NCBI GenBank assembly: GCA_905236645.1
Contig: CAJOMZ010000012.1
Location: 1 to 64,000, forward strand
DNA length: 64,000 bases
Reading direction: 5' to 3'
DNA from: an uncultured Bacteroidales bacterium
GTDB taxonomy: Bacteria > Bacteroidota > Bacteroidia > Bacteroidales > P3
The notes beneath the pieces are model-generated. The model saw only the letters and a list, made by a program, of their open reading frames with translations, was not told the DNA's origin and ran no database searches. Below, one piece after another: positions 9,069-17,378 of this stretch (positions are counted from its first letter, which is position 1; the number at the start of each line of letters is the position of its first letter). The position numbers and the translations under genes were made by a program.

Positions 9069-10328
9069 ATGGAAACAAAGATAGACTGGGTAACACTGCT
9101 GCTTTATGCCGCCATCCTCGTTTTCGGATGGATGAATATCTACGCCGCCGGCTATGACGAAGCGCATACAGCCATACTGGACCTGCACACGCTGCACGGC
9201 AAGCAGCTGCTGTGGATCGGCATATCGGTGGTCATAGCCCTGGTCATCACGCATATCGACCCGCACATTTTCTCGTCGATGTCTTACATTATATACTTGG
9301 TTGTCTTGGGCCTGCTTGTGACGGTGCTCTTCGTGGGCACGGTGACCAAGGGCGGCTTGTCGTGGATCAACTTCGGCTCGTTCAAGTTCCAGCCGTCCGA
9401 GTTCGCCAAGTTCGCCACGGCCTTGGCGCTGGCCAAATATATGAGCTCGCTCGACCTCGACTACAGGCAGCTGCGCACCAAGCTGATTGCCTGGGGCTTG
9501 ATACTGCTGCCTGCGGGCATCATCATACTGCAGCACGACACCGGCTCGGCACTGGTCTTTGCCAGCTTCCTGCTGCCGCTCTACCGCGAGGGTATGTCGC
9601 CGCGCATCCTTATTATAGGGCTTGTGGCGGTGGTGCTGTTTGTGGTGACGCTGCTGCTCGGCAAGTACAAGCTGATACTGGTCGGCGTGCTGGCGGCGAT
9701 AGCGCTGTTCTACCTGTTCGTGTGGCTCAACAAGCGCACGCGCAGGCACTACATCTGGGTGACGGCCGTTTTCGCTGCCTGCACGCTGTTCATCTTCTCG
9801 GTCGACTTTGCCTTCGAGAAGGTTCTGCAGCCCCATCAGCGCGACCGCATCTATGTGCTGCTGGGCAAGACCGACGAGAAGACCAACAGCACCACGGGCT
9901 ACAACGTGAACCAGTCGAAGATTGCCATCGGCTCGGGCGGCGTGTTCGGCAAAGGCTTCCTGAAAGGGACCATCACCAAGGCCAACTTTGTGCCTGAGCA
10001 GGAGACCGACTTCATCTTCTGCACGGTGGGAGAGGAGTGGGGCTTTGTGGGCTCGACGCTGTTGATACTGGCCTATATCGGACTGCTGTTCAGGCTGGTA
10101 ACCCTTGCCGAACGGCAATACTCGAAGTTCTCGCGCATCTATGGCTACTCGGTGGCGAGCATCCTGTTCCTGCACCTGTTTATCAATATAGGTATGGCGC
10201 TGGGCCTGCTGCCTGTCATCGGCATACCACTGCCGTTCTTCAGCTATGGCGGCTCGTCGCTGATGGCCTTTACCATACTGCTGTTCATCTTTCTGCGTCA
10301 GGACCAGGAGCGCACCAACCCTATTTAA
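9069..10328 (+). CDS. rodA: RodA, SEDS peptidoglycan polymerase
   Basis: SEDS-family glycosyltransferase that polymerises lipid II for cell elongation in partnership with PBP2. 419 aa with about ten hydrophobic membrane segments. Family signatures are FQPSEFAKF (near 115), the periplasmic loop around VPEQETDFIF, and the C-terminal GIPLPFFSYGGSS. It starts 3 nt after the restored mrdA stop, so the two genes form the standard mrdA-rodA pair. mreB, mreC and mreD, commonly upstream in Bacteroidota, are absent from this locus. A SpoVE/FtsW identity is less likely because of the PBP2 partner. Confidence 0.93.
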   Translation: METKIDWVTLLLYAAILVFGWMNIYAAGYDEAHTAILDLHTLHGKQLLWIGISVVIALVITHIDPHIFSSMSYIIYLVVLGLLVTVLFVGTVTKGGLSWINFGSFKFQPSEFAKFATALALAKYMSSLDLDYRQLRTKLIAWGLILLPAGIIILQHDTGSALVFASFLLPLYREGMSPRILIIGLVAVVLFVVTLLLGKYKLILVGVLAAIALFYLFVWLNKRTRRHYIWVTAVFAACTLFIFSVDFAFEKVLQPHQRDRIYVLLGKTDEKTNSTTGYNVNQSKIAIGSGGVFGKGFLKGTITKANFVPEQETDFIFCTVGEEWGFVGSTLLILAYIGLLFRLVTLAERQYSKFSRIYGYSVASILFLHLFINIGMALGLLPVIGIPLPFFSYGGSSLMAFTILLFIFLRQDQERTNPI

Positions 10329-10366
10329 CGATAACATTTTCAAGATAATATAGATATTCCACAATA

Positions 10367-11599
10367 ATGGCTAACAAGAAAAACAACGAAGACCACTGCT
10401 CGTTCTGCGGCCGCCCGGCCTCGCAGTGCACTATGCTGCTGACCGGAATCGAGGGCTGCATCTGCTCGGACTGCGTCACTCAGGCCGGCTTGATTGTCAA
10501 CCAACAGAATGAATCCAAACCGCACAGGGACAGTGGCAAACCCATACCGACACCCGAAGAGATAAAGGCCCTGATGGACCAGTTTGTCATCGGCCAGGAG
10601 GACGCCAAGAGGGTGCTTGCCGTGGCCGTCTACAACCACTACAAGAGGCTGCGCTACAACGAGCAGACCGGCGGCGGCAACGGTGTCGAGATTGAGAAGT
10701 CCAATATCATTCTGGTCGGCGAGACGGGTACGGGCAAGACGCTGATGGCAAGGACTATAGCCCGTATGCTCGACGTCCCGTTCTGCATTGCCGACGCTAC
10801 CACGCTGACGGAGGCGGGCTATGTGGGCGACGACGTGGAGAATGTGCTGGTGCGACTGCTGCAGGCCGCCGACTATGACGTGGCTGCCGCCGAGCGGGGC
10901 ATTGTCTTTATCGACGAGATAGACAAGATTGCACGCAAGAGCGACAACCCGTCCATCACGCGCGACGTGTCGGGCGAGGGCGTGCAGCAGGCTATGCTCA
11001 AACTGCTTGAGGGTGCCGTGGTCAACGTGCCACCGCAGGGTGGCCGCAAGCACCCCGAGCAGCAGATGATCCAGATCGACACACGCAACATCCTGTTCAT
11101 TTCGGGTGGCGCCTTCGACGGCATTGAGCGTGACATCGCGTCGCGTATGAAATCGAACGTGATAGGCTTCAACGGCACCAAGACCCGCGAGGAGATAGAC
11201 CGCCATAACCTGCTGCAATACATTCAGCCTATGGACCTTAAGAAGTTTGGTCTGATTCCGGAACTGGTGGGCCGCTTCCCTGTCCTGACGCATCTCGAGC
11301 CTCTGGACCGCGCTGCACTGAAGCGTATACTGACCGAGCCCAAGAACGCCCTTGTGAAGCAGTATAAGGAGCTGTTCAAGATGGACAACGTGCAGCTGGA
11401 TTTTGACAAAGGCGCTCTGGATGTGATAGTTGACACCGCCGTCGAGTACAAGTTGGGAGCACGAGGCCTGCGCTCTATTGTTGAGTCGATAATGAATGAC
11501 CTTATGTTTGAGCTGCCGAACCATCGCGGTGAAAGCATCAAGATTACCCGCAAGATGGCCGCCGACAAGCTCAACCGGTCTAAGCTTTTGGTCGGTTAA
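10367..11599 (+). CDS. clpX: ClpX, ATP-dependent unfoldase of ClpXP
   Basis: Hexameric AAA+ unfoldase that recognises substrates and feeds them to ClpP. The 410-aa protein has the N-terminal zinc-binding domain with C11, C14, C33 and C36, Walker A GETGTGKT (about 118-125), Walker [12 protein letters not shown], and the [11 protein letters not shown] sensor region. It lies 38 nt after rodA on the same strand and may be co-transcribed, although clpP is not adjacent. It converges on the Rieske-like lipoprotein gene with a gap of only 54 bp and no obvious terminator. Confidence 0.96.
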   Translation: MANKKNNEDHCSFCGRPASQCTMLLTGIEGCICSDCVTQAGLIVNQQNESKPHRDSGKPIPTPEEIKALMDQFVIGQEDAKRVLAVAVYNHYKRLRYNEQTGGGNGVEIEKSNIILVGETGTGKTLMARTIARMLDVPFCIADATTLTEAGYVGDDVENVLVRLLQAADYDVAAAERGIVFIDEIDKIARKSDNPSITRDVSGEGVQQAMLKLLEGAVVNVPPQGGRKHPEQQMIQIDTRNILFISGGAFDGIERDIASRMKSNVIGFNGTKTREEIDRHNLLQYIQPMDLKKFGLIPELVGRFPVLTHLEPLDRAALKRILTEPKNALVKQYKELFKMDNVQLDFDKGALDVIVDTAVEYKLGARGLRSIVESIMNDLMFELPNHRGESIKITRKMAADKLNRSKLLVG

Positions 11600-11653
11600 C
11601 AGCCTGCGCCTCTACGAGACCGACAGCTCCTGCGCCAGGTTGATTCTATGATT

Positions 11654-12082
11654 TCAATACACCCACAGCTCGCCGTTGCTGTAGCTTGTGCTGTACTGGA
11701 ACAGGGGGCAGGTGGTGGCGCCGCCTTCCATAGGGTAGCCGTCGGAGGCGGCCACGAAAAGGGTGTGGCATTCAGGGCATTCGAGCAGGGCACTGCCCCA
11801 GTCGGAAGTGACCTCTACCGCCGTCGTGCTGTCGGCAGGGCAGGTGCGCTCGTATGCCACAAACTGGTCGTAGGCGGTCCGGATAACAATCACACCGCGG
11901 TGGCCGCCGGTAAGATACATATATCCACCCACGTTGTTCAAACCTGAATAGTAGGCTGCGTTGGGTTCGATTTTGAAGTTGGTGATGCCTATGGGCACAT
12001 AGCAGTGCTCCTCTCTTCGGCAAGAAACGAAGAGAAGGCTGACAATTAGCAATATAGCACCTGCTTTTGCCCTCATCTGCAT
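11654..12082 (-). CDS. Rieske-fold-like lipoprotein
   Basis: About 142-aa predicted lipoprotein. The signal MQMRAKAGAILLIVSLLFVSC ends in a lipobox Cys at residue 21. The mature part resembles a small Bacteroidota lipoprotein family with a Rieske-type fold: an N-terminal strand region, then GGYMYLTGGHRGVIVIRTAYDQFVAYERTCP, then CPECHTLF and a C-terminal LFQYSTSYSNGELWVY. The canonical Rieske ligand pair CxH is not visible (it reads TCPAD), so a 2Fe-2S cluster is doubtful. The start at 12082 overlaps the upstream stop (TGATG), implying translational coupling to the M28 enzyme. A start 6 nt later is also possible. Function unknown. Confidence 0.75.
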   Translation of the reverse strand: MQMRAKAGAILLIVSLLFVSCRREEHCYVPIGITNFKIEPNAAYYSGLNNVGGYMYLTGGHRGVIVIRTAYDQFVAYERTCPADSTTAVEVTSDWGSALLECPECHTLFVAASDGYPMEGGATTCPLFQYSTSYSNGELWVY

Positions 12083-13143
12083 CATTGCGCTGCTGCCGGC
12101 GGATAGTCGCCGTAAATGACCTTCATACTCACCGTGGCCACAATCTTCAGCGTCTCTTTGTCCACTGCGTCGAGGTCGTCCTTCATCGTGTGCCAGTGCT
12201 GGTAGAAGCTGCAGTTGGGGCTGTTCTGGACAATGTCGATCATCGGCACGCGAAGTATCTGGTTCACATACAGATGGTCGTCGAGGATGGCTCCGCTCAG
12301 TTCGTTGACAAATATGTTGCCGTAGCCCAAATAGGCGGCACAGTTCCACAGCTTGTTCGTCAAGCCCTGCGCGAAGTTCATCGATATCTCCTCTTTCGTG
12401 AAGCGTGGCGCGGCGGTGCCCACCATATCGTAGAGTATGCCGTAGTCGGCCTGGTAGAACATCCGGTGCGGGTTCTTGGCCCAATGCTGCGAGCCCTTGC
12501 ACCAGGTGTTGTCCTCATAGCGATTGGCCCATTCTGGAATGCCTTGGTCCTCAACGTCAAAGAAGACGAAATCCACTCCCACATCGGGCGGCATTGCCGA
12601 CATAGCGCGCGCCATCTCCATCAGCACGGCCACGCCGCTGGCACCGTCGTTGGCACCCGGCAGGGGCGAACGCCACTTGGTCGTGTCCAGGTCGTGGTCG
12701 GCCCATTGGCGCGAATCCCAGTGAGCGGCCAGCAGGATGCGGCGGTCGCGCTCGGGGTTGAGCGAGGCGATAATATTCTTGCCTTCAACGGTTTGGCCGT
12801 CCCACAGCGTGGTGGTGAAAGGCTGTACGATGACCGTGTCGCACCAGCGTCCCATCATCGAGGCCAGATAGCGTGCGCACTGCTCGTGGCCCTTGGCACC
12901 GGGATGGCGGAAGCCGAAAGCCAGCTGCTCGGCGGTGTAGCGATAGGCCGAGTCAGCGCTGAAGTCGGGGGTTGCCACTTGGTTGTAATCGATGGACGGC
13001 GCCTCAACAGGCTGTGGTTTAACACCGCCTTTGTGAGTGCATCGCACTGTCAGAAATGTGAACGCCGTGATGACAGCCACTGTCCCCAGCGTCATCAGTG
13101 AGAAACGGGTGTGGTTCCAGTACAGTCTTTTAAGGTTGCTCAT
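12082..13143 (-). CDS. M28-family glutaminyl-peptide cyclotransferase-like enzyme
   Basis: 353-aa envelope enzyme of the M28 zinc fold. Residues about 14-34 form a hydrophobic membrane anchor or lipoprotein-like signal (TVRC at 32-35). Zinc and active-site candidates are H141 and D143 (HWDSRQWAD), D166 (GANDGASG), E198 and D199 (FFDVEDQG), and H318 (HWHTMKDDLD). This arrangement fits animal-type glutaminyl cyclases, which Bacteroidales use to turn N-terminal Gln of exported proteins into pyroglutamate. An aminopeptidase identity cannot be excluded. Six exported proteins encoded in this window have Gln directly after the predicted signal cleavage, which supports the cyclase reading. Confidence 0.82.
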   Translation of the reverse strand: MSNLKRLYWNHTRFSLMTLGTVAVITAFTFLTVRCTHKGGVKPQPVEAPSIDYNQVATPDFSADSAYRYTAEQLAFGFRHPGAKGHEQCARYLASMMGRWCDTVIVQPFTTTLWDGQTVEGKNIIASLNPERDRRILLAAHWDSRQWADHDLDTTKWRSPLPGANDGASGVAVLMEMARAMSAMPPDVGVDFVFFDVEDQGIPEWANRYEDNTWCKGSQHWAKNPHRMFYQADYGILYDMVGTAAPRFTKEEISMNFAQGLTNKLWNCAAYLGYGNIFVNELSGAILDDHLYVNQILRVPMIDIVQNSPNCSFYQHWHTMKDDLDAVDKETLKIVATVSMKVIYGDYPPAAAQ

Positions 13144-13164
13144 ATAAGTTCTTGATATAAAACG

Positions 13165-13202
13165 TATAGAGGCATAGCCCTTTGCAGAACTATCCCTCTA
13201 TA
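13165..13202 (-). terminator. Weak hairpin between efp and the M28 gene
   Basis: Perfect 8-bp stem TATAGAGG (13165-13172) and CCTCTATA (13195-13202) with a 22-nt loop. On the minus strand it is followed by CGTTTTAT, a short T-run. It could end the efp transcript before the M28 gene. Confidence 0.35.
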
Positions 13203-13223
13203 TCACTTGGATGAATTGATTTC

Positions 13224-13787
13224 TTACTTGAGACGCTCGGCATACTCGCAGGTGCGGGTGTCGACCTTGATGCGCTCGCCTTCCTTGATGAACAGAGGCA
13301 CGCGGATCTGCACGCCGGGTTCGACCGTGGCGTCCTTCATAGCGTTGGTGGCCGTGTTGCCGGCAAAGCCAGGCTCGGTGTAGGTGACAACCGTCTCGAT
13401 GAACGGAGGCAGCTCGCACATCAGCGGGGTCTCGGTGTCGGCGTCGACGGTAATCTCAACATACTGGCCGTCCTTGAGGAACTGCGGAGCGTTGATGATG
13501 CCCTCGGGAATATAGATCTGCTCGTAAGTCTCGGTATGCATAAATACGTGCATATCACCCTCTTTGTACAGGTAGGTGTAGGGACGGCGCTCGACGCGGA
13601 CGATGTCGATTTTGGCACCCGAAGGGAAAGTGTTTTCGAGCATACGGCCCGTTTTCACGTTACGCATCTTGGTACGCACGAAAGCGGCGCCCTTGCCAGG
13701 CTTGACGTGGAGGAATTCTACGATGGTGTAAATGTCGTTGTTGAAATTGATGCACAACCCATTTTTAATATCAGTTGTTGTTGCCAT
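13224..13787 (-). CDS. efp: Elongation factor P
   Basis: Translation factor that relieves ribosome stalling at polyproline. 187 aa, with the three beta-barrel OB-like domains of the usual length. The loop VKPGKGAAF places the modifiable tip lysine at K32, and the C-terminal domain carries GERIKVDTRTCEYAERLK. It lies 18 nt downstream of the small membrane-protein gene and is probably co-transcribed with it. No modification enzyme (EpmA/B or EarP) is encoded nearby. Confidence 0.95.
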   Translation of the reverse strand: MATTTDIKNGLCINFNNDIYTIVEFLHVKPGKGAAFVRTKMRNVKTGRMLENTFPSGAKIDIVRVERRPYTYLYKEGDMHVFMHTETYEQIYIPEGIINAPQFLKDGQYVEITVDADTETPLMCELPPFIETVVTYTEPGFAGNTATNAMKDATVEPGVQIRVPLFIKEGERIKVDTRTCEYAERLK

Positions 13788-13805
13788 AAAAACAAAAAAA
13801 ATTAG

Positions 13806-14075
13806 TTATTGATTATTTGAATTGTCGTTTTTCTTCTTTTTCTCTACCTCAAGCAGGTTGGTCAAGCGCCTCAAATCCACCTTCAATTCCTCGTTTTCCT
13901 CCTCGAACATACGGCAGCGTGTGCGGCTTACCATAGTGCGGCAGAACAACGCCAGGATGATACCCATCATTGTAATTGTCAGCTCTTTACCCGATACGAA
14001 GAAGTACACCGTCGCACCGATGATAAGCAGATACGAGGCCCATTCATAGATCTTTGCCTGTGTCGATTTTTCCAT
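13806..14075 (-). CDS. Small membrane protein with C-terminal coiled coil
   Basis: 89-aa protein of unknown function. MEKSTQAKIYEWASYLLIIG begins a pair of membrane segments (about 11-28 and 33-46), followed by a charged, coiled-coil-like helix EEENEELKVDLRRLTNLLEVEKKKK and a polar tail. The start at 14075 is chosen over a longer frame because a TATTTTTG promoter lies just upstream at 14101-14108 and the upstream codons look non-coding. It probably leads the efp transcript. Confidence 0.7.
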   Translation of the reverse strand: MEKSTQAKIYEWASYLLIIGATVYFFVSGKELTITMMGIILALFCRTMVSRTRCRMFEEENEELKVDLRRLTNLLEVEKKKKNDNSNNQ

Positions 14076-14100
14076 TTTCTGATGTCGCTTTTTGAAAATG

Positions 14101-14108
14101 CAAAAATA
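14101..14108 (-). promoter_or_regulatory. Promoter -7 element for the small membrane protein and efp
   Basis: Minus-strand TATTTTTG followed by CA, about 25 nt upstream of the start at 14075. Full TAnnTTTG match, giving a very short leader. Confidence 0.6.
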
Positions 14109-14310
14109 CAAATATTTCGCGAATTGATAAAAAAAAATTCTGTCGGCCACCCTCACAGTCGCCCGACTGCACAAAAAAACGCCTTTGGAACAGGCGGCCG
14201 GCAGCCTGGAAAACTTTTCGCATATTTTTGTGTTAAAAAAATGCCGTAAAACGTTCCTCAAGGCATCGGAAAGACCCCTGAAATGCCCCGTGCTAACTCC
14301 GTGATTTCTA

Positions 14311-14370
14311 TATACCAAATTCCTACCAAAGTTTACTCAAAGTCCTATCAAAGTTTTACCAAAGACTACT
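14311..14370. repeat. Imperfect ACCAAAGT direct repeats in a 614-bp divergent gap
   Basis: Within the non-coding gap 14076-14689 there are several related short repeats: ataccaaat, ctaccaaagttta, ctcaaagtc, ctatcaaagtttt, accaaagac. Around them the gap is A+T-rich, with a small CGCCGT/ACGGCG hairpin near 14577-14592 and a promoter at its right end. Two overlapping 65-codon frames here look non-coding. Confidence 0.45.
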
Positions 14371-14619
14371 TTCTTGAACTTTAATAAGTGTTTAATCAGA
14401 GTTTTATAAGAGTATTTTCCAGCCCAGATACGGTGCTGTTACAGAGCGCTTCAAAAACAGACTCTGACAATCAATTAGTTGCAAATGTTAAAATTTTTAG
14501 CGTTTTTCGTGCAGAAATGCAGAAAACTTTTATGCAAATACTGTTTCGTTTTTGCCCCTTTAAAAGGTGCTTGAAACGCCGTTGAAACGGCGGTCGGAAA
14601 AAGTGCGGAACAAAAAAAA

Positions 14620-14651
14620 TTTGTGTGTTCAGAAATTTTTTCGTTATTTTG
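14620..14651 (+). promoter_or_regulatory. Promoter of the T9SS cargo gene
   Basis: TTTG (14620-14623), 20-nt spacer, then TTATTTTG (14644-14651) followed by CA; close to TTTG-N19-21-TAnnTTTG. The region is almost identical to the promoter at 16105-16136, sharing AAAAAAATTTGTGTGT and TTTTTTCGTTATTTTGC. Confidence 0.65.
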
Positions 14652-14689
14652 CATCTTGAAAAGGTAAGACATTGTAATATAGCTGTTAT

Positions 14690-16057
14690 ATGAAAAAGAT
14701 TTTATCCATTATCGCTTTTGTTGGAACACTTTGTGCTTTGCAGGCACAGACGGTTGTTCCCTTTGGGCATCGTGTGCCTGAATATTATTACTGGGATACA
14801 AACTGGTATGATAAGTTTGTGATTATGAACCCCGACTCGGTTTTTGACGTCTATCCCTATCAGAGATATTACAACTTTCCAGGAGATAATCAGTCTGCGT
14901 TTCTGTTTGCCCGTTATTTCTGGACTGACGCTCCTCTGAAAATCATAGGGGTGGCCGCGCCGGTGTTTTGCAATGACTCAACACATTCTCTGCAAGGAAC
15001 AAATGACAGGACAGACGAATATTTCAGTGTCTACAAGGCGGTCGACACAGGATATGTCTTGCTGGAAGAGGCTGTATGGGAGGACACTGTACGTTATTCA
15101 ATGTGTCTGCGTCACAAGGACGGCACCGATACAATTGAAGTACGCGAGGCTTATTTTAAAAGAGACATCATTGTAACAGACTCCTTTTATGTGGGCGGGA
15201 CATCGTGGAATTCAAGTATGAGGTGGAGCTATTTTGATGTTGAAATGCCTGGCCAGTATTATTACACCACTCCCCCTACAAACTATCTGTCTTTTATGCC
15301 TTATCCCAATTATCTGCCGGATAACTATTGGGCATATTCTACTCCGGTAATGATGAGATATTTGCGTTCCTGCCTATACACTAATATGCCGGAAAGTTTC
15401 GGCACGTATGACACGGTTTCGTGGATTCATATAAATCACAATCCCTTTTTTCTCGCAATATTCCCGATTTTTGACACATCGTATGTTTATGAACCACCTC
15501 TCGACACTTGCCCCCGGCCTACAGGTTTACACATCTTAAACCAAGACAGTACCAGCATAACACTGTCGTGGGACGATAACGGGACCGGTAGTTGGGAGTT
15601 CTCGTATGGCACCGATGCGGATGCCGAAAGCGGGACCATAGTGCCCAGCAACGTCAACTTCGTAACGCTAAGCGGCCTTGACACAGCAACTCAATATGTC
15701 GCTTATGTCCGTTCTGTCTGCAGCGACACCTTGTCAAGTCTGTGGAGTGACAGTCTGCACATCTTCATCCCCGGCGACACTGCCGGCGGTGGACACGGCG
15801 ACCCTGAGAGAATAGTCAGCAACATTGACCTTTTTACATATCTTATGCCCAATCCAGCACATTCCCAGGTTCTTGTGTCTTCCTCTTACGGATTGCAATC
15901 TGTCCAGGTTTTCACTGTCGGCGGCGTTTTGTTAGAACAACACAGTGCAAATGGCATCAGCGCAACGTTGGATGTTGCAGATTTGCCAAAGGGTGTTTAT
16001 ATTGTCAGGATTGTAACTCCTTCTGGATCGGCTGTAAAACGGCTGATAGTGAATTAG
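14690..16057 (+). CDS. Secreted protein with Fn3 domain and T9SS type A sorting domain
   Basis: 455-aa exported protein. The signal peptide ends LCALQAQ, giving Gln as the predicted mature N-terminus. Residues about 20-270 are a unique region rich in Tyr, Trp and Asp. About 280-365 form a fibronectin type III-like domain (CPRPTGLHILNQDSTSITLSWDDNGTGSWEFSY). The last 75 or so residues are a T9SS type A C-terminal domain: MPNPAHSQVLVSSSYGLQSVQVFTVGG, ending GVYIVRIVTPSGSAVKRLIVN. It should be translocated by SecYEG and the type IX system and attached at or released from the surface. The T9SS machinery is not encoded here. Confidence 0.88.
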   Translation: MKKILSIIAFVGTLCALQAQTVVPFGHRVPEYYYWDTNWYDKFVIMNPDSVFDVYPYQRYYNFPGDNQSAFLFARYFWTDAPLKIIGVAAPVFCNDSTHSLQGTNDRTDEYFSVYKAVDTGYVLLEEAVWEDTVRYSMCLRHKDGTDTIEVREAYFKRDIIVTDSFYVGGTSWNSSMRWSYFDVEMPGQYYYTTPPTNYLSFMPYPNYLPDNYWAYSTPVMMRYLRSCLYTNMPESFGTYDTVSWIHINHNPFFLAIFPIFDTSYVYEPPLDTCPRPTGLHILNQDSTSITLSWDDNGTGSWEFSYGTDADAESGTIVPSNVNFVTLSGLDTATQYVAYVRSVCSDTLSSLWSDSLHIFIPGDTAGGGHGDPERIVSNIDLFTYLMPNPAHSQVLVSSSYGLQSVQVFTVGGVLLEQHSANGISATLDVADLPKGVYIVRIVTPSGSAVKRLIVN

Positions 16058-16078
16058 TGAAACAGTGTATTTATTCCT

Positions 16079-16127
16079 TTCGGGACATACTTTTTTCAAA
16101 AAAATTTGTGTGTCCCGAATTTTTTTC
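16079..16127 (+). terminator. Rho-independent terminator of the T9SS cargo gene
   Basis: Stem TTCGGGACATAC / GTGTGTCCCGAA (one mismatch) with an inner T6/A7 extension, followed by a run of seven T. The downstream side overlaps the next promoter (TTTG at 16105-16108), so termination and initiation elements are interleaved. Confidence 0.7.
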
Positions 16128-16136
16128 GTTATTTTG
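16105..16136 (+). promoter_or_regulatory. Promoter of the small lipoprotein gene
   Basis: TTTG (16105-16108), 20-nt spacer, TTATTTTG (16129-16136) followed by C. Near-copy of the promoter at 14620-14651. It overlaps the right arm of the upstream terminator hairpin. Confidence 0.65.
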
Positions 16137-16218
16137 CTTTTTGTGATGTGGCATACATTTTTGCGAAAAACACAAATATCAGACTAATAATTAATAGATT
16201 ACAATAAAACTCGAGATT

Positions 16219-16416
16219 ATGAAAAAGGCTTTGCGTATACTGATGGCGATGGTTATGGTGGTTGGTTTGACGGGTGTTTGCGGCACGGTGAGTTCCTGCA
16301 AATCTTCATCCGAAACGATGTACTCGTCGAAGAAGAAGACGGCCAAGACGATTAACCGCAACTACAAGGTCCGCGGCAACAACCAGCGCAACAGTTCGAC
16401 TTATCATTCATATTGA
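16219..16416 (+). CDS. Small basic lipoprotein
   Basis: 65-aa protein. The signal MKKALRILMAMVMVVGLTGVCGTVSSC ends in a lipobox-like VSSC (Cys27). The mature part is about 39 residues, Ser- and Lys-rich, and predicted unstructured, with the basic run SKKKTAKTINRNYKVRGNN. It has its own promoter and lies 19 nt before the thioredoxin-like gene. Small secreted lipoproteins of this kind are common in Bacteroidales; function unknown. Confidence 0.6.
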   Translation: MKKALRILMAMVMVVGLTGVCGTVSSCKSSSETMYSSKKKTAKTINRNYKVRGNNQRNSSTYHSY

Positions 16417-16435
16417 TTGCCCGAGCGGTGACGCT

Positions 16436-17371
16436 ATGGCTAAGCGGTCTGTTGTATTCGCGCTCGTGCTGCTGATGGCGTGGACGGCTGGTGCACAGTC
16501 GTTTCGCGTCAGCGTTGATGCGTCGAAAAATCTGGGGCGTAGCTTTACGTTGCTTGTCTACGACACTGATTCGAAGCCGCGTGCCATAAATCCTAAGGGG
16601 AAGAATGGGCCGCTGGTGTTCGAGGGCGATGTGAAAGGCGCTGTCTATGCCGAACTGCGGCACCGGAAGATTAAGGCTCCGCTGCCTTTCTTTTTGGAGG
16701 GCGCGGACATTTCGATAAAGTACAATCCTGCCAGCCCTGAGGCGTCGGCCATCAACGGGTCGCGCTCCAACAGCCAGCTGCGCTACCAGCTGGAGCAGTG
16801 CGACGGCGACATCGGTTGCCTGGCGCAGTATGTGCAGGATAACCCGACATCGCCGGTGGCGCCTTATATTCTGGAGCGATATGTTTCGGCATCAGCCGAT
16901 TATGAGACTGTTGCGGCCTTGTTCAGACGGTTGGGCGGCGAGGCCGCCAAGAGCCACCACTACCGTCGGCTGCAGCAGAGGCTGCACCAACTCGAGGCCC
17001 TGGCCGAAGGCAGTCCGATACCGTCGTTCTCCTATACCGGCGGCGACGGCCGGCCGGTCAATATCGATTCCGCGCTGAGCGGCGGCAGCTACAATCTCCT
17101 CATCGTCGGCGCCACCTATTGCGGTCAGTGCCAAAAGATTGAGGAGGAGGTGCAACGGTCGTTCAAGAATGTGCATCCTGTCGTGATAGACGTTGACCGT
17201 CAGAAGGATGGCTGGGACGCACCGCTGCTGAAACTGCTCGACATTGACCACGTGCCCTATCTCATTCTGGTCGACAAGGAGCGGCGCATCGTGGCCCGCG
17301 ACCTGAGAATCTGGCAGTTGGAACGGACACTGGAGCAGCAGCAGGCCACTGCAAACAATAACAAACAATAA
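16436..17371 (+). CDS. DUF4369/thioredoxin-like exported protein
   Basis: 311-aa periplasmic thiol-disulfide protein. The signal peptide ends AGAQ, with Gln21 as predicted mature N-terminus. The N-terminal half (about 22-190) is DUF4369-like. The C-terminal half is a thioredoxin fold with active site C229-G-Q-C232 in GATYCGQCQKIEEE and the cis-Pro P274 (DIDHVPYLILVDKE). It likely reduces or isomerises envelope disulfides, or acts like the TlpA/ResA group. It is followed after 7 nt by manA, so the pair is co-transcribed, though no functional link is evident. Confidence 0.82.
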   Translation: MAKRSVVFALVLLMAWTAGAQSFRVSVDASKNLGRSFTLLVYDTDSKPRAINPKGKNGPLVFEGDVKGAVYAELRHRKIKAPLPFFLEGADISIKYNPASPEASAINGSRSNSQLRYQLEQCDGDIGCLAQYVQDNPTSPVAPYILERYVSASADYETVAALFRRLGGEAAKSHHYRRLQQRLHQLEALAEGSPIPSFSYTGGDGRPVNIDSALSGGSYNLLIVGATYCGQCQKIEEEVQRSFKNVHPVVIDVDRQKDGWDAPLLKLLDIDHVPYLILVDKERRIVARDLRIWQLERTLEQQQATANNNKQ

Positions 17372-17378
17372 CACGACT

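Noticed and set aside
8583-10364. 593-codon minus-strand frame opposite rodA
   Set aside because: RodA is clear on the plus strand with SEDS motifs; the antisense translation has no recognisable domain.
14388-14672. Two overlapping 65-codon frames in the gap before the T9SS cargo gene
   Set aside because: Opposite strands, no ribosome-binding site, promoter passes through one of them, amino-acid composition unlike real proteins.
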